This document shows, piece by piece, positions 53,599-61,585 of a DNA stretch of 64,000 bases. Both the position numbers and the translations under genes were made by a program. Source of the DNA: JAPHTQ01 sp050295975 (GTDB lineage Bacteria; Pseudomonadota; Gammaproteobacteria; Thiohalomonadales; Thiohalomonadaceae); contig JBNKQR010000009.1 of NCBI GenBank assembly GCA_050295975.1, positions 1-64,000 on the forward strand, given 5' to 3'. The notes under the pieces were generated by a model. The model did no database searches, was not told the DNA's origin, and saw only the letters and a list, made by a program, of their open reading frames with translations. Numbering within the stretch: position 1 is the first letter of the stretch; each line of letters begins with the position of its first letter.

Positions 53599-53876
53599 TG
53601 AACGGAGCGGTTTTGGGTCCCGTAGACGCCGCCGAGCACTGGAGTCCGTTGGAGGATTAGCCCGTTAGGGGCGCGCCATGGACGGCGCGCGGTGGCAGTT
53701 GGGGCAGGAGCCCCGTCTGCCATCCCCCTTCAACGGACGAAGCGCATAGGGAACCGCGTTAGCGGCAAGTCTTCGGGCGGCCTTCTCTTTGGTTACTTTC
53801 TCTTGGCCGCGCAAGAGAAAGTGACCTGCTGCGGGTCAGCCACCCGCTTTCAAGATTCATTCATCGCGAAGCGATG
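53599..53876 (-). repeat. Island-flanking repeat, copy 2 (inverted)
   Basis: Reverse-oriented relative of 51466-51724. On the minus strand it has mini-hairpin CATCGC-TTC-GCGATG (53862-53876), a nine-base spacer and a conserved block (53738-53852). The central part has its own 12-bp stem (53644-53655 with 53727-53738) and inner GC hairpins. The conserved end is at 53599-53637, with two differences in 39 bases. Confidence 0.85.
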
Positions 53877-53885
53877 CACCACTGG

Positions 53886-53905
53886 ATTCCGGCGTACGCC
53901 GGAAT
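53886..53905. repeat. Perfect palindrome ATTCCGGCGTACGCCGGAAT
   Basis: A 20-base perfect palindrome with the TGGATTCC...GGAATGAC context seen in widespread intergenic REP/MITE-like elements of proteobacteria. It lies between repeat copy 2 and the sppA stop. Confidence 0.65.
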
Positions 53906-53947
53906 GACATCCAATGATGGGCACACTCCGCTTTGCCCTTCCTACGG

Positions 53948-54910
53948 CTACTGAATCAAATCCGCCCCAATCCCCATCTTCTCCACCATCACATTCGCCA
54001 TCGAAGCCCCAAGACGATCAGCAAACCGCTTAAACACATCCGGCTGCGGAGTGTAGTCAACAATGTCTTCCGCCTTGATCACTTCACGAGCTACGTAATC
54101 AACATCACCAATCTCATCGGCCAGACCAAGTTCAATACTTTTAATACCGCTCCAGAACATGCCGCTATAGAGTTGCGGGTCGTCAACAAGGCGCTCTCCT
54201 CTGCCCGCTTTAACTGCGGCAATGAATTCACGGTGAATGTCATCGAGTACGGTTTTAATGTGTTTCACGTCGCCCTTCTTCAGTGGCTGGAACGGGTCAA
54301 GCATGCCCTTGTGTTCACCGGCGGTGAGCAGGCGGCGTTCCACGCCGACCTTTTTCATTACATCGACAAAACCGAAGCCGTTCATTAGTACGCCGATGGA
54401 GCCGACGATACTGGATGGGTTGACGTAAATATTGTCGGCAGCCGAGGCGATGTAATAGGCGCCCGAGGCACCCATGTCGACAATCACCGCATGAACGGGA
54501 ATGTCCGGGTGTTCTTGTTTCAAACGTACGATTTCACGGTAGACGTAGTCGGCCTGCACTGGGCTGCCGCCGGGGCTGTTGATCCGTAGCACCACACCCT
54601 TGGTGTGTTTGCTGGCGAAGGCGTTACGCAAACCTTCGATGATCACGTCCGCATTGGCGCGGGTGGCATCGGAGATCATGCCGTTTACCTCGACCATGGC
54701 GGTGTGGTCGCTGTAGCGTGTTGAGCCTTCATCGCTCTGTCCGCGCATGGCGATGAGTAAGACGATCAACACATAGGCGCTGATCAGCAGCTTGAAGAAG
54801 ATACTCCAGCGGCGAGAGCGGCGCTGTTCTGTCAGTGCGGCGAAACTCAGGCGATTGAGCAGGTCGCGTTCCCAGTTTTCACTTCGGTTTGCCTGTTCGT
54901 TGTCGTTCAT
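53948..54910 (-). CDS. sppA: Signal peptide peptidase SppA-like (S49 family)
   Basis: A 320-residue membrane protease of the short SppA type. One transmembrane helix (about 36-54) anchors a periplasmic S49 domain with nucleophile S149 (DMGASGAYYIA) and general-base lysine K201 (GEHKGMLDP). It degrades cleaved signal peptides or membrane-associated fragments. The ATG at 54910 has AGAGGAAG upstream; the frame extends 16 codons further. It is 16 bases after the HAD gene in an rluC-HAD-sppA operon. Confidence 0.92.
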   Translation of the reverse strand: MNDNEQANRSENWERDLLNRLSFAALTEQRRSRRWSIFFKLLISAYVLIVLLIAMRGQSDEGSTRYSDHTAMVEVNGMISDATRANADVIIEGLRNAFASKHTKGVVLRINSPGGSPVQADYVYREIVRLKQEHPDIPVHAVIVDMGASGAYYIASAADNIYVNPSSIVGSIGVLMNGFGFVDVMKKVGVERRLLTAGEHKGMLDPFQPLKKGDVKHIKTVLDDIHREFIAAVKAGRGERLVDDPQLYSGMFWSGIKSIELGLADEIGDVDYVAREVIKAEDIVDYTPQPDVFKRFADRLGASMANVMVEKMGIGADLIQ

Positions 54911-54926
54911 TGTGCTTCCTCTTTGC

Positions 54927-55613
54927 TCAGGCCTTGTTTGCCACGGTTTGATTGTCACCGAAGGCTTCCAGCCACTCCGTTAATTCAGTAATGGCGTCGA
55001 TGCAGTGCAATGGCTGATGTTGTAGCAGCCGCTCCGCTTCGTGTACACCGTAACTTACCGCCAGTGCAGCAGTGTGGGCATTGTTCGCCATCTGCATGTC
55101 ATATTCGGTATCGCCGATCATGAGTGTCGCCTGCGGCTCTACACCCAACTCATCCATCACCTGCTCCAGCATCAACGGATGCGGTTTGGAGAAGGTTTCA
55201 TCGGCACAACGGGTAGCGTGAAACAGTCGCCCCAGTCCGGTCTCATCCAGCACCTTATCCAGCCCTACCCGGCCCTTACCGGTGGCTACCGCCAGCAGGT
55301 AGCCGGCGTCTGCCAGGGCTTGCAGGGTCTCCTCCGCACCAGCGAATAGCTCTGAACGAGTCGGATCGGCGGTGAGGAAATGGTAGCGATAGCGATCAAT
55401 CATCGCCGTGGCAAAGGCCAGATCGGTGCCGGGATAGAGATGTTTGATCGCCTCGGTCAGCCCCAGGCCGATGATATTGCGAATACTGGCATCATCTCGA
55501 GGCGCCAGCGACAGGTCTGTGATGGCGGCACGCATACAGGCGACAATACGCGCCTCGGAGTCCATCAGGGTGCCGTCCCAGTCGAAGACCAGCAGTTCAA
55601 AACCTTTGCTCAT
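54927..55613 (-). CDS. HAD-IA family hydrolase (phosphoglycolate phosphatase-like)
   Basis: This 228-residue HAD phosphatase has the catalytic motif FDWDGTLMDSE (D11 nucleophile, D13). Motif III lysine is in SKPHPLML and motif IV reads IGDTEYDMQMA. Genes of this kind are regularly found beside rluC and sppA. Its substrate is not established; phosphoglycolate phosphatase and nucleotidase are the usual guesses. It overlaps rluC by four bases. Confidence 0.9.
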   Translation of the reverse strand: MSKGFELLVFDWDGTLMDSEARIVACMRAAITDLSLAPRDDASIRNIIGLGLTEAIKHLYPGTDLAFATAMIDRYRYHFLTADPTRSELFAGAEETLQALADAGYLLAVATGKGRVGLDKVLDETGLGRLFHATRCADETFSKPHPLMLEQVMDELGVEPQATLMIGDTEYDMQMANNAHTAALAVSYGVHEAERLLQHQPLHCIDAITELTEWLEAFGDNQTVANKA

Positions 55614-56563
55614 TTTACCTCTTCCAGTCTGTTCAGTAGTTGTTGCAACTCATCGTTCAGCGGCGCTTCCACATGAATGGTGGTGCTCTCTGGCAGGGTG
55701 AAGCGTAGCTCTGCGGCGTGCAGGAACAGCCGTTGCAGTCCCCGCTCAGACATCTGCCGGTTGAAGGCGGCATCGCCATACTTCTCATCCCCGGCGATGG
55801 GGTGACCGCTGTGCTGGGCATGAACCCGAACCTGATGGGTACGACCGGTGATCAGTTTGACCCGCATCAGGCTGCAATCACTGTAGATGGTGACCGGGGT
55901 GAAGATACTCAACGACGGCTTGCCATCCTCCTCTACGGTGACAAGTCGCTCACCCGATTTGAGGGTATTCTTGCGCAGCGGCACATCAATACCTCGCTTG
56001 CCGCCCTTCCAGCGCCCCATGACCAGCGCCAGGTAGTACTTATCCAGCCCCTTTTCGCCCCGCAGTAGCTCCTGAAATGCGCGCAGGGTGCTGCGCTTCT
56101 TGGCGATCACCATGCAACCGCTGGTCTCCCGGTCGAGACGGTGGGCCAGCTCCAGAAAGGGTGCATCCGGGCGAATGGCCCGCAGCGCCTCAATCACCCC
56201 AAAACTGACCCCGCTACCGCCGTGGACCGCCATACCGGAGGGCTTGTTGAGGATGAGGAGCCCTTTATCCTCATAGATGACGGCCTCCTCCAGCAGCTTC
56301 TGCACCCGGCTGCCGGGGGTCACCGGTGGCGCCTTTTCACTCATGCGAATCGGTGGGATTCGCACTATATCGCCATTCTTAAGACGGTAGTCGGGCTTAA
56401 TCCGCCCCTTGTTCACACGGACCTCTCCCTTGCGCAGGATGCGGTAGATACGGCTTTTGGGGACACCTTTAAGGGTTTTGAGCAGGAAGTTGTCTATACG
56501 CTGGCCACTGCTGTCGTCGCCGACGGTGACCTCCTGGACTGCTAATGTGGGGGTTTGATTCAT
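55610..56563 (-). CDS. rluC: 23S rRNA pseudouridine synthase RluC
   Basis: The 317-residue enzyme modifies U955, U2504 and U2580 of 23S rRNA in E. coli. An S4 RNA-binding domain (about 20-75, RIDNFLLKTLKGVPKSRIYR) precedes the catalytic domain with D144 in HRLDRETSG, the same position as in E. coli RluC. The ATG at 56563 is preferred over a TTG five codons upstream. It is divergent from rne, the conserved arrangement. Confidence 0.94.
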   Translation of the reverse strand: MNQTPTLAVQEVTVGDDSSGQRIDNFLLKTLKGVPKSRIYRILRKGEVRVNKGRIKPDYRLKNGDIVRIPPIRMSEKAPPVTPGSRVQKLLEEAVIYEDKGLLILNKPSGMAVHGGSGVSFGVIEALRAIRPDAPFLELAHRLDRETSGCMVIAKKRSTLRAFQELLRGEKGLDKYYLALVMGRWKGGKRGIDVPLRKNTLKSGERLVTVEEDGKPSLSIFTPVTIYSDCSLMRVKLITGRTHQVRVHAQHSGHPIAGDEKYGDAAFNRQMSERGLQRLFLHAAELRFTLPESTTIHVEAPLNDELQQLLNRLEEVK

Positions 56564-57008
56564 CGGCGCATGATACAAGCCCGTCGATTGCTACGCCATC
56601 CTGATAAGAAAATGCGCCAAGTCCTTGGAATACTTTAAGTTCGGGATAGACTTGTTCTGAGCTTCCCTGATATAGTTCACTGGCTTCAAGAAAGGTCCCG
56701 GGACTTTGCGCCCCCCAAATGGCGGCGCCTTCCGGACAAAAAATGAGCACTTAGTTTTATGCATCTGCCGATGGTCGGCAGCTGTTTAATTTTTAACCGC
56801 CACACCGGTAACAAGGCCGGGTTGGCCCGAACATAGCGCTCCCGCATCCGTTAGACGGATTGCAGGACCAGCATAAACAGAGTGAGACGCCGCTGCCCGA
56901 TTGCCATTGTCTTCGGCAGCGCTGCTCGATGCCCCGCATGACGGTGGCCACTCTGGCGATCCCGCACCCTGACAAGGGAATGTGGTCGAGCGCCTGTGAG
57001 ATAACAAC
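56564..57008 (+). promoter_or_regulatory. Long rne leader and rluC-rne divergent promoter region
   Basis: These 445 bases carry no gene. Stem-loops are seen at 56765-56781 (CTGCCGA-TGG-TCGGCAG, with a T-rich tract ten bases on) and at 56891-56921 (CGCTGCC with GGCAGCG). In E. coli RNase E controls its own synthesis through hairpins in a long leader; a similar role here is inference. No strong promoter consensus was found. Confidence 0.5.
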
Positions 57009-59750
57009 ATGAAGAGAATGCTGTTTAATGCAACACAGCCAGAAGAGCTGCGTGTTGCACTGGTTGATGGTCAACGTCTGTATGACCTGGACATCGAAAG
57101 CTCCGCCCGGAAGCAGAAGAAATCCAACATCTATAAAGGCCGTATCACCCGCGTCGAGCCCAGCCTCGAAGCGGCCTTCGTCGACTACGGCGCAGAACGT
57201 CACGGCTTCCTCCCACTAAAAGAGATCTCCCGTAGCTACTTCGACCCTTCGGTCGAGCTCTCTGGTCGCGTCAACATCCAGCAGGTCCTGCGCGAAGGCC
57301 AGGAAGTGGTGGTACAGGTGGATAAGGAAGAGCGTGGTAACAAAGGCGCTGCCCTCACCACCTTTATTAGCCTTGCCGGTCGCTATCTGGTATTGATGCC
57401 GAACAATCCGCGTGCCGGTGGTGTCTCCCGTCGTATCGAAGGCGATGACCGCAGCGAAATCCGCGACGCCATGAGCCAGCTTGAGATTCCGCGGGACATG
57501 GGCGTCATCGTCCGTACCGCCGGTGTCGGCAAGAGCGCCGAAGAGTTGCAGTGGGACCTCGATTATCTGGTGCAGGTCTGGACCGCGATTGAAGGCGCCG
57601 CCGCCGAACGTAAGGCGCCCTTCCTGATCTATCAGGAGAGCAGCGTGGTGATCCGCGCCATCCGCGATTATCTGCGCTCCGATATCAACGAAATCCTCAT
57701 TGACGACGCCGAGGTCTTCAACCAGGCACGTGAGTTCATGGGCAAGGTAATGCCGCAAAACCTGAACAAGCTGAAGCTGTATCAGGATCGCGTACCACTA
57801 TTTACCCGCTACCAGATTGAGTCACAGATCGAATCCGCCTTTCAGCGTGAAGTCAGCCTCCCCTCTGGTGGTTCCGTGGTTATCGACCACACTGAGGCGC
57901 TGATCTCTATCGACATCAACTCCGCTCGTGCCACCAAGGGCGGCGACATTGAAGAGACAGCACTCAATACCAATCTGGAAGCCTCCGACGAGATCGCTCG
58001 CCAGTTACGTCTGCGTGACCTGGGTGGCCTGGTGGTTATCGACTACATCGACATGGGACCAGCTCGCAACCAGCGCGAAGTAGAAAACCGTCTTCGTGAT
58101 GCGCTGAAGGTTGACCGCGCCCGCGTTCAGGTCGGCCGTATCTCTCGCTTCGGTCTGCTGGAGATGTCACGTCAGCGTCTGCGTCCATCACTAGGTGAAT
58201 CGAGCCAGATCGTCTGCCCACGCTGTAACGGCCAGGGCACCATCCGTGGCATTGAATCCCTCGCCCTCTCCATTCTGCGCATCGTCGAAGAAGAGGCAAT
58301 GAAGGAGAAGACCGCTCAGATCAAGGCACAGCTGCCCGTTGAAGTCGCCACCTTCCTGCTAAACGAGAAGCGTTCCGTCATCAACGAAATTGAAGAGCGA
58401 CAGAAGGTCGACGTACTGCTGATCCCTAATCAGTATCTGCAGACCCCACACTATGAAGTGGCACGCATTCGCAGCGATGAAGTCGAGAGCGATGCGCCGC
58501 CAAGTTACGAACAGGCCACCCGCGCTGAAGAGGTCGCTGAGAGTGTAGCTGCCGAGATTGCCGACGTTAAAGTGGAAGAACCTGCAGTGAAAGCGGTTAG
58601 CCAGACCACTGCACCGCCGCCGACAGAACGCGCAGTTGCTGCGGTCAACAAACCAGGAATTTTTGTTCGTCTGTTCCGCGCACTGTTTGGCAGCGGTGAA
58701 GCCGAGACCAAGAAAAAGAAACCTGCGAAAAAATCCAGCAATAATCGCAATCGTCCACAGGGAAAACGTCCACAGGAGTCACGTGGTCGTGGTCGTGACG
58801 ACTCGGGTCGTCGTCGCCAACGTGGCGAGCGTAGTAACAAACAGGAACAGCAAGATAAGCGCAAGGCCGCCCAGCAGGAACCACAGCAGAAACAAAACGA
58901 GAACCGTCAGGCTCCTGCCCCGTCTGCCAAAGAAGGTGAAGAGCGTCAGGATGGTGAGCGCAGCACCCGCCGTGGCAAGCGTGGTGGCCGTCGTCGTGGT
59001 GGACGCCGCAACAACAGCGGTAGAGACCAGAATGAGACACAGCAGAACACCGAGACTGTAGCCAGCAACGAAGAGCCGCTGGTTATTGATGTTCCTGCTC
59101 CGGTAGAGAAACCCGCCCGTGATGATAACCGTAATCGTCGCCGTCCACGTCGTAGTGAAGATGTGGTTGAGAGTGCAGCACGTAGCGGCAATATGGTAAG
59201 CAAAACCGAGTCTGAACAACCTGCTGCCGATGCGAAGCCTGAAACGGTTGAGAGCCAACAGACCCCAATTGTGGAAGAGCAGCCAAAGCAAGTAGAAGCC
59301 AAACCTGAGTCGCCGAAGGCCGAAGCGAAGCCAGTTGTGACTGAAAACAAACCTGAACCAGTTGAAGCCAAACCAGCTACTCCCGTGGCCGAAACTAAGC
59401 CGGAGCCGATTGAAACCAAACCTGCTGCTCCTGTAGCAGAAGCTAAGCCGGAGCCGGTTGAAACCAAACCTGCCGCTCCCGTGGCCGAAGCTAAGCCGGA
59501 GCCGGTTGAAGCCAAACCTGTCGCACCAGTAGCTGAAGCCAAGCCGGAGCCGGTTGAAACTAAACCGGTCGCTCCTGTAGCCGAGTCCAAGCCGGAGCCG
59601 GTTGAAGCAAAACCTGTGGCCCCAGTGTTTGAGTCCAAACCAGAATCGGTAGAGAGCAAACCGACACAGTCCGAGTTCAAGCTACAACAGGTGGAAACCA
59701 TTAAGCCAACTCCTGCGGCAGCAAACAAACCGGAGACGGATGAGCGCTGA
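57009..59750 (+). CDS. rne: Ribonuclease E
   Basis: The 913-residue endoribonuclease is central to mRNA decay and rRNA/tRNA processing. The catalytic half has an S1 domain (about 35-120), metal aspartates D302 (SIDINSA) and D345 (VIDYIDM) and the zinc-link CPRC (C403, C406). The C-terminal half is disordered: an arginine-rich RNA-binding region (about 590-680), then six copies of a 16-residue Pro/Glu/Lys/Val repeat (59349-59636). No degradosome enzyme-binding site could be assigned by eye. A terminator follows. Confidence 0.96.
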   Translation: MKRMLFNATQPEELRVALVDGQRLYDLDIESSARKQKKSNIYKGRITRVEPSLEAAFVDYGAERHGFLPLKEISRSYFDPSVELSGRVNIQQVLREGQEVVVQVDKEERGNKGAALTTFISLAGRYLVLMPNNPRAGGVSRRIEGDDRSEIRDAMSQLEIPRDMGVIVRTAGVGKSAEELQWDLDYLVQVWTAIEGAAAERKAPFLIYQESSVVIRAIRDYLRSDINEILIDDAEVFNQAREFMGKVMPQNLNKLKLYQDRVPLFTRYQIESQIESAFQREVSLPSGGSVVIDHTEALISIDINSARATKGGDIEETALNTNLEASDEIARQLRLRDLGGLVVIDYIDMGPARNQREVENRLRDALKVDRARVQVGRISRFGLLEMSRQRLRPSLGESSQIVCPRCNGQGTIRGIESLALSILRIVEEEAMKEKTAQIKAQLPVEVATFLLNEKRSVINEIEERQKVDVLLIPNQYLQTPHYEVARIRSDEVESDAPPSYEQATRAEEVAESVAAEIADVKVEEPAVKAVSQTTAPPPTERAVAAVNKPGIFVRLFRALFGSGEAETKKKKPAKKSSNNRNRPQGKRPQESRGRGRDDSGRRRQRGERSNKQEQQDKRKAAQQEPQQKQNENRQAPAPSAKEGEERQDGERSTRRGKRGGRRRGGRRNNSGRDQNETQQNTETVASNEEPLVIDVPAPVEKPARDDNRNRRRPRRSEDVVESAARSGNMVSKTESEQPAADAKPETVESQQTPIVEEQPKQVEAKPESPKAEAKPVVTENKPEPVEAKPATPVAETKPEPIETKPAAPVAEAKPEPVETKPAAPVAEAKPEPVEAKPVAPVAEAKPEPVETKPVAPVAESKPEPVEAKPVAPVFESKPESVESKPTQSEFKLQQVETIKPTPAAANKPETDER
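59349..59636 (+). repeat. 48-bp tandem repeat (six copies) inside rne
   Basis: Six consecutive 48-base units encode variants of KPEPVEAKPVAPVAEA, with a partial seventh (KPESVESKP). Units differ by a few synonymous and conservative changes, which marks an old but size-variable array. It sits in the disordered tail of RNase E. Confidence 0.9.
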
Positions 59751-59768
59751 TTTTCTCAGCACTCGAAT

Positions 59769-59798
59769 TAAAAAGGGGCGCCTAAAGCGCCCTTTTTT
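59769..59798. terminator. rne terminator
   Basis: GGGCGC (59776-59781) pairs with GCGCCC (59787-59792) around CTAAA and is followed by six T. A run of A precedes it, so it may also serve the convergent phosphatase gene. Confidence 0.85.
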
Positions 59799-59815
59799 AT
59801 CGTCTCTGAAGCGAG

Positions 59816-60304
59816 TTACAGCCTGTGCTTCCCACGAATATCTGCCAATAGCCCCAATGCTGCCGCCTCAACCAGTTCATAAACATACTCAAATCCGTCA
59901 GGGCCGCCATAATAGGGATCGGGAACCTCACGTTCGCGTCGTTGTGGTGCGTACTCCAGAAACAGGCGAACCTTGTGCTGATGCTCATCCGGGGCAATAC
60001 CGGTCAGGTTGCTATAGTTGTCGTGATCCATCGCCAGGATATAGTCGTATTGTTCAAAATCATCGCGCGATACACGACGAGCGCGCTGACGACTGAGATC
60101 GACACCATGGCGCTGCGCTGTCTGCTGTGACCTGGGATCCGGCGGTTCACCCACATGGTAGGCATGGGTGCCCGCAGAATCGACGATAATCACATCGGTC
60201 AGACCTTCCTGCTCCACCAGATCCTCAAATAGCCCGTGAGCCAGCGGTGAACGGCAGATGTTGCCCATGCAGACCATTAGTACGTGTATTTTTTTCTGAC
60301 TCAT
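59816..60304 (-). CDS. Low molecular weight protein-tyrosine phosphatase
   Basis: This 162-residue phosphatase has the P-loop CMGNICRS (C12 nucleophile, R18) and the general-acid loop DPYYGG. The ATG at 60304 is preceded by GAGGG; the frame extends 43 codons upstream without support. Such enzymes often counteract tyrosine kinases of polysaccharide export, but no kinase is nearby and the pel system does not use one, so its target is unknown. Confidence 0.92.
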   Translation of the reverse strand: MSQKKIHVLMVCMGNICRSPLAHGLFEDLVEQEGLTDVIIVDSAGTHAYHVGEPPDPRSQQTAQRHGVDLSRQRARRVSRDDFEQYDYILAMDHDNYSNLTGIAPDEHQHKVRLFLEYAPQRREREVPDPYYGGPDGFEYVYELVEAAALGLLADIRGKHRL

Positions 60305-60389
60305 CGTTACCCTCGCGGCTTGATTAACTGGAAAAGGGCCGCATTGCAGTAGCATGATACCGATTCCACAGCACAGGTAAAATGTAGCC

Positions 60390-60656
60390 ATGCCTCTGAC
60401 TGATTTACATAAATCAACACTACGCCAACTCATAGGCTCTACGGTGAGCTATCGGGGAAAAAACTGTGTGGTAGTCGAGGTGCTCGAGGAGGATGCCACT
60501 CTGGTGCTGCAAGCCACTGGGCTACGCGATAGCTTACAGGCAGATCAGTATGGAGATGCAGGCCGACATGTGGCGGAGGTCTTTGTTCTACCCCTGCTAG
60601 AGCAGGATGGGAGTTTCCACTCGGAATTCTGCAAGCTGGGGCTGTCAGCCTGCTAG
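60390..60656 (+). CDS. Conserved hypothetical protein, 88 aa
   Basis: A small beta-rich protein containing LIGSTVSYRGKNCVVVEVLEED followed by LVLQATG. This looks like a small barrel of the SH3 or ferredoxin-like kind, but no family is recognised. It is divergent from the phosphatase gene and its last 12 bases overlap the convergent kdsB. Confidence 0.6.
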   Translation: MPLTDLHKSTLRQLIGSTVSYRGKNCVVVEVLEEDATLVLQATGLRDSLQADQYGDAGRHVAEVFVLPLLEQDGSFHSEFCKLGLSAC

Positions 60657-61403
60657 TAGTGCTTTCACCCGCTCCAGGTCTTCTGCAGTATCAACCCCCG
60701 GTCCAGGCAGCTCCACCGCTTCGGCCACCTGTATATGTCCACCGTGCCACAGCACCCGAAGCTGCTCCAGTGACTCCATCTGCTCCAGACCACATGGCGC
60801 CATCTCAACGTAGCGTTGCAGGAAGCCCGCGCGATAGGCGTAGATACCCAGATGACGGTAGTGCAGCGCCCGCTCCGGTAGCTCTTCGGTAGTCACCGAG
60901 AAGGCGTCGCGATCCCAGGGGATCACGGCACGGCTGAAATAGAGTGCTTTTCCCTGCCCGTCCATCACTACCTTCACCACATGGGGATCGAATAGTTCGG
61001 CAGCGGTGTGAATGCGTGTGCAGAGAGTTGCCATATCGGCACCGTGCTCCCCCTCCAGCAGTTGCGCCACCTGACTCAGTAACGCCGAGGGCATTAACGG
61101 CTCATCACCCTGCAGATTGACCACAATGGCGTCGTCATCCAGCCCCAGCTTTTGCGCTGCCTCAGCGAGTCGTTCGCTACCCGACTGATGGTGCTCACCT
61201 GTAAGACAGACCTTTCCACCGAATCCTTGTACCGCCTCAGCGATGCGTTGGTCGTCGGTAGCAACGGTTACTGTGGCTGCCCCACTCTCCTCTGCCCGTT
61301 CGCAGACATGCTGCAACATCGGTTTGCCACCGATATCGAGCAAAGGTTTACCCGGTAAACGGGTTGAGGCGTAACGCGCCGGGATGATGACGTGAAAGGA
61401 CAA
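60645..61403 (-). CDS. kdsB: 3-deoxy-manno-octulosonate cytidylyltransferase
   Basis: KdsB activates KDO with CTP for lipopolysaccharide inner-core synthesis. The 252-residue protein starts FHVIIPARYASTRLPGKPL, the nucleotide-binding loop, and contains VNLQGDEPLMP and HLGIYAYR. It is the last gene of the msbA-lpxK-trm112-kdsB operon and starts two bases after trm112. Confidence 0.97.
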   Translation of the reverse strand: MSFHVIIPARYASTRLPGKPLLDIGGKPMLQHVCERAEESGAATVTVATDDQRIAEAVQGFGGKVCLTGEHHQSGSERLAEAAQKLGLDDDAIVVNLQGDEPLMPSALLSQVAQLLEGEHGADMATLCTRIHTAAELFDPHVVKVVMDGQGKALYFSRAVIPWDRDAFSVTTEELPERALHYRHLGIYAYRAGFLQRYVEMAPCGLEQMESLEQLRVLWHGGHIQVAEAVELPGPGVDTAEDLERVKALLAG

Positions 61404-61405
61404 GC

Positions 61406-61585
61406 TCAGACCTCTTCTTCAGCACTTAGCTGACGTGCCTCATCCTCAAGCATGACCGGGATGTCGTCACGAATCGGATAAGCCAGACGGTCTGCCTTGC
61501 AGATTAGTTCCTGCTGCGCCTTGTTATAGATCAGCGGCGAATTGCACACTGGGCAGACAAGGATTTCTAACAACTTTTTATCCAT
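61406..61585 (-). CDS. Trm112/YcaR family zinc-ribbon protein
   Basis: A 59-residue protein with C11 and C14 (LVCPVCN) and C29 (LICKADRLAYPI), the pattern of E. coli YcaR. The ATG at 61585 overlaps lpxK by eight bases; the longer upstream frame is unsupported. The family is related to the Trm112 methyltransferase activator. Its bacterial role beside kdsB is not established. Confidence 0.93.
   Translation of the reverse strand: MDKKLLEILVCPVCNSPLIYNKAQQELICKADRLAYPIRDDIPVMLEDEARQLSAEEEV

Larger units (their letters stand above)
53498..53947. other. Gene-free region: right flank of the accessory island
   Basis: These 450 bases contain a GGGGTCAGA motif (53537), repeat copy 2 and a 20-base perfect palindrome. 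No gene was found; a frame across 53692-53907 is the translation of the repeat. Confidence 0.6.

Noticed and set aside
58946..59728. A 260-codon minus-strand frame rich in Ser, Gly and Thr
   Set aside because: It is the antisense reading of the rne tandem repeat and low-complexity tail.
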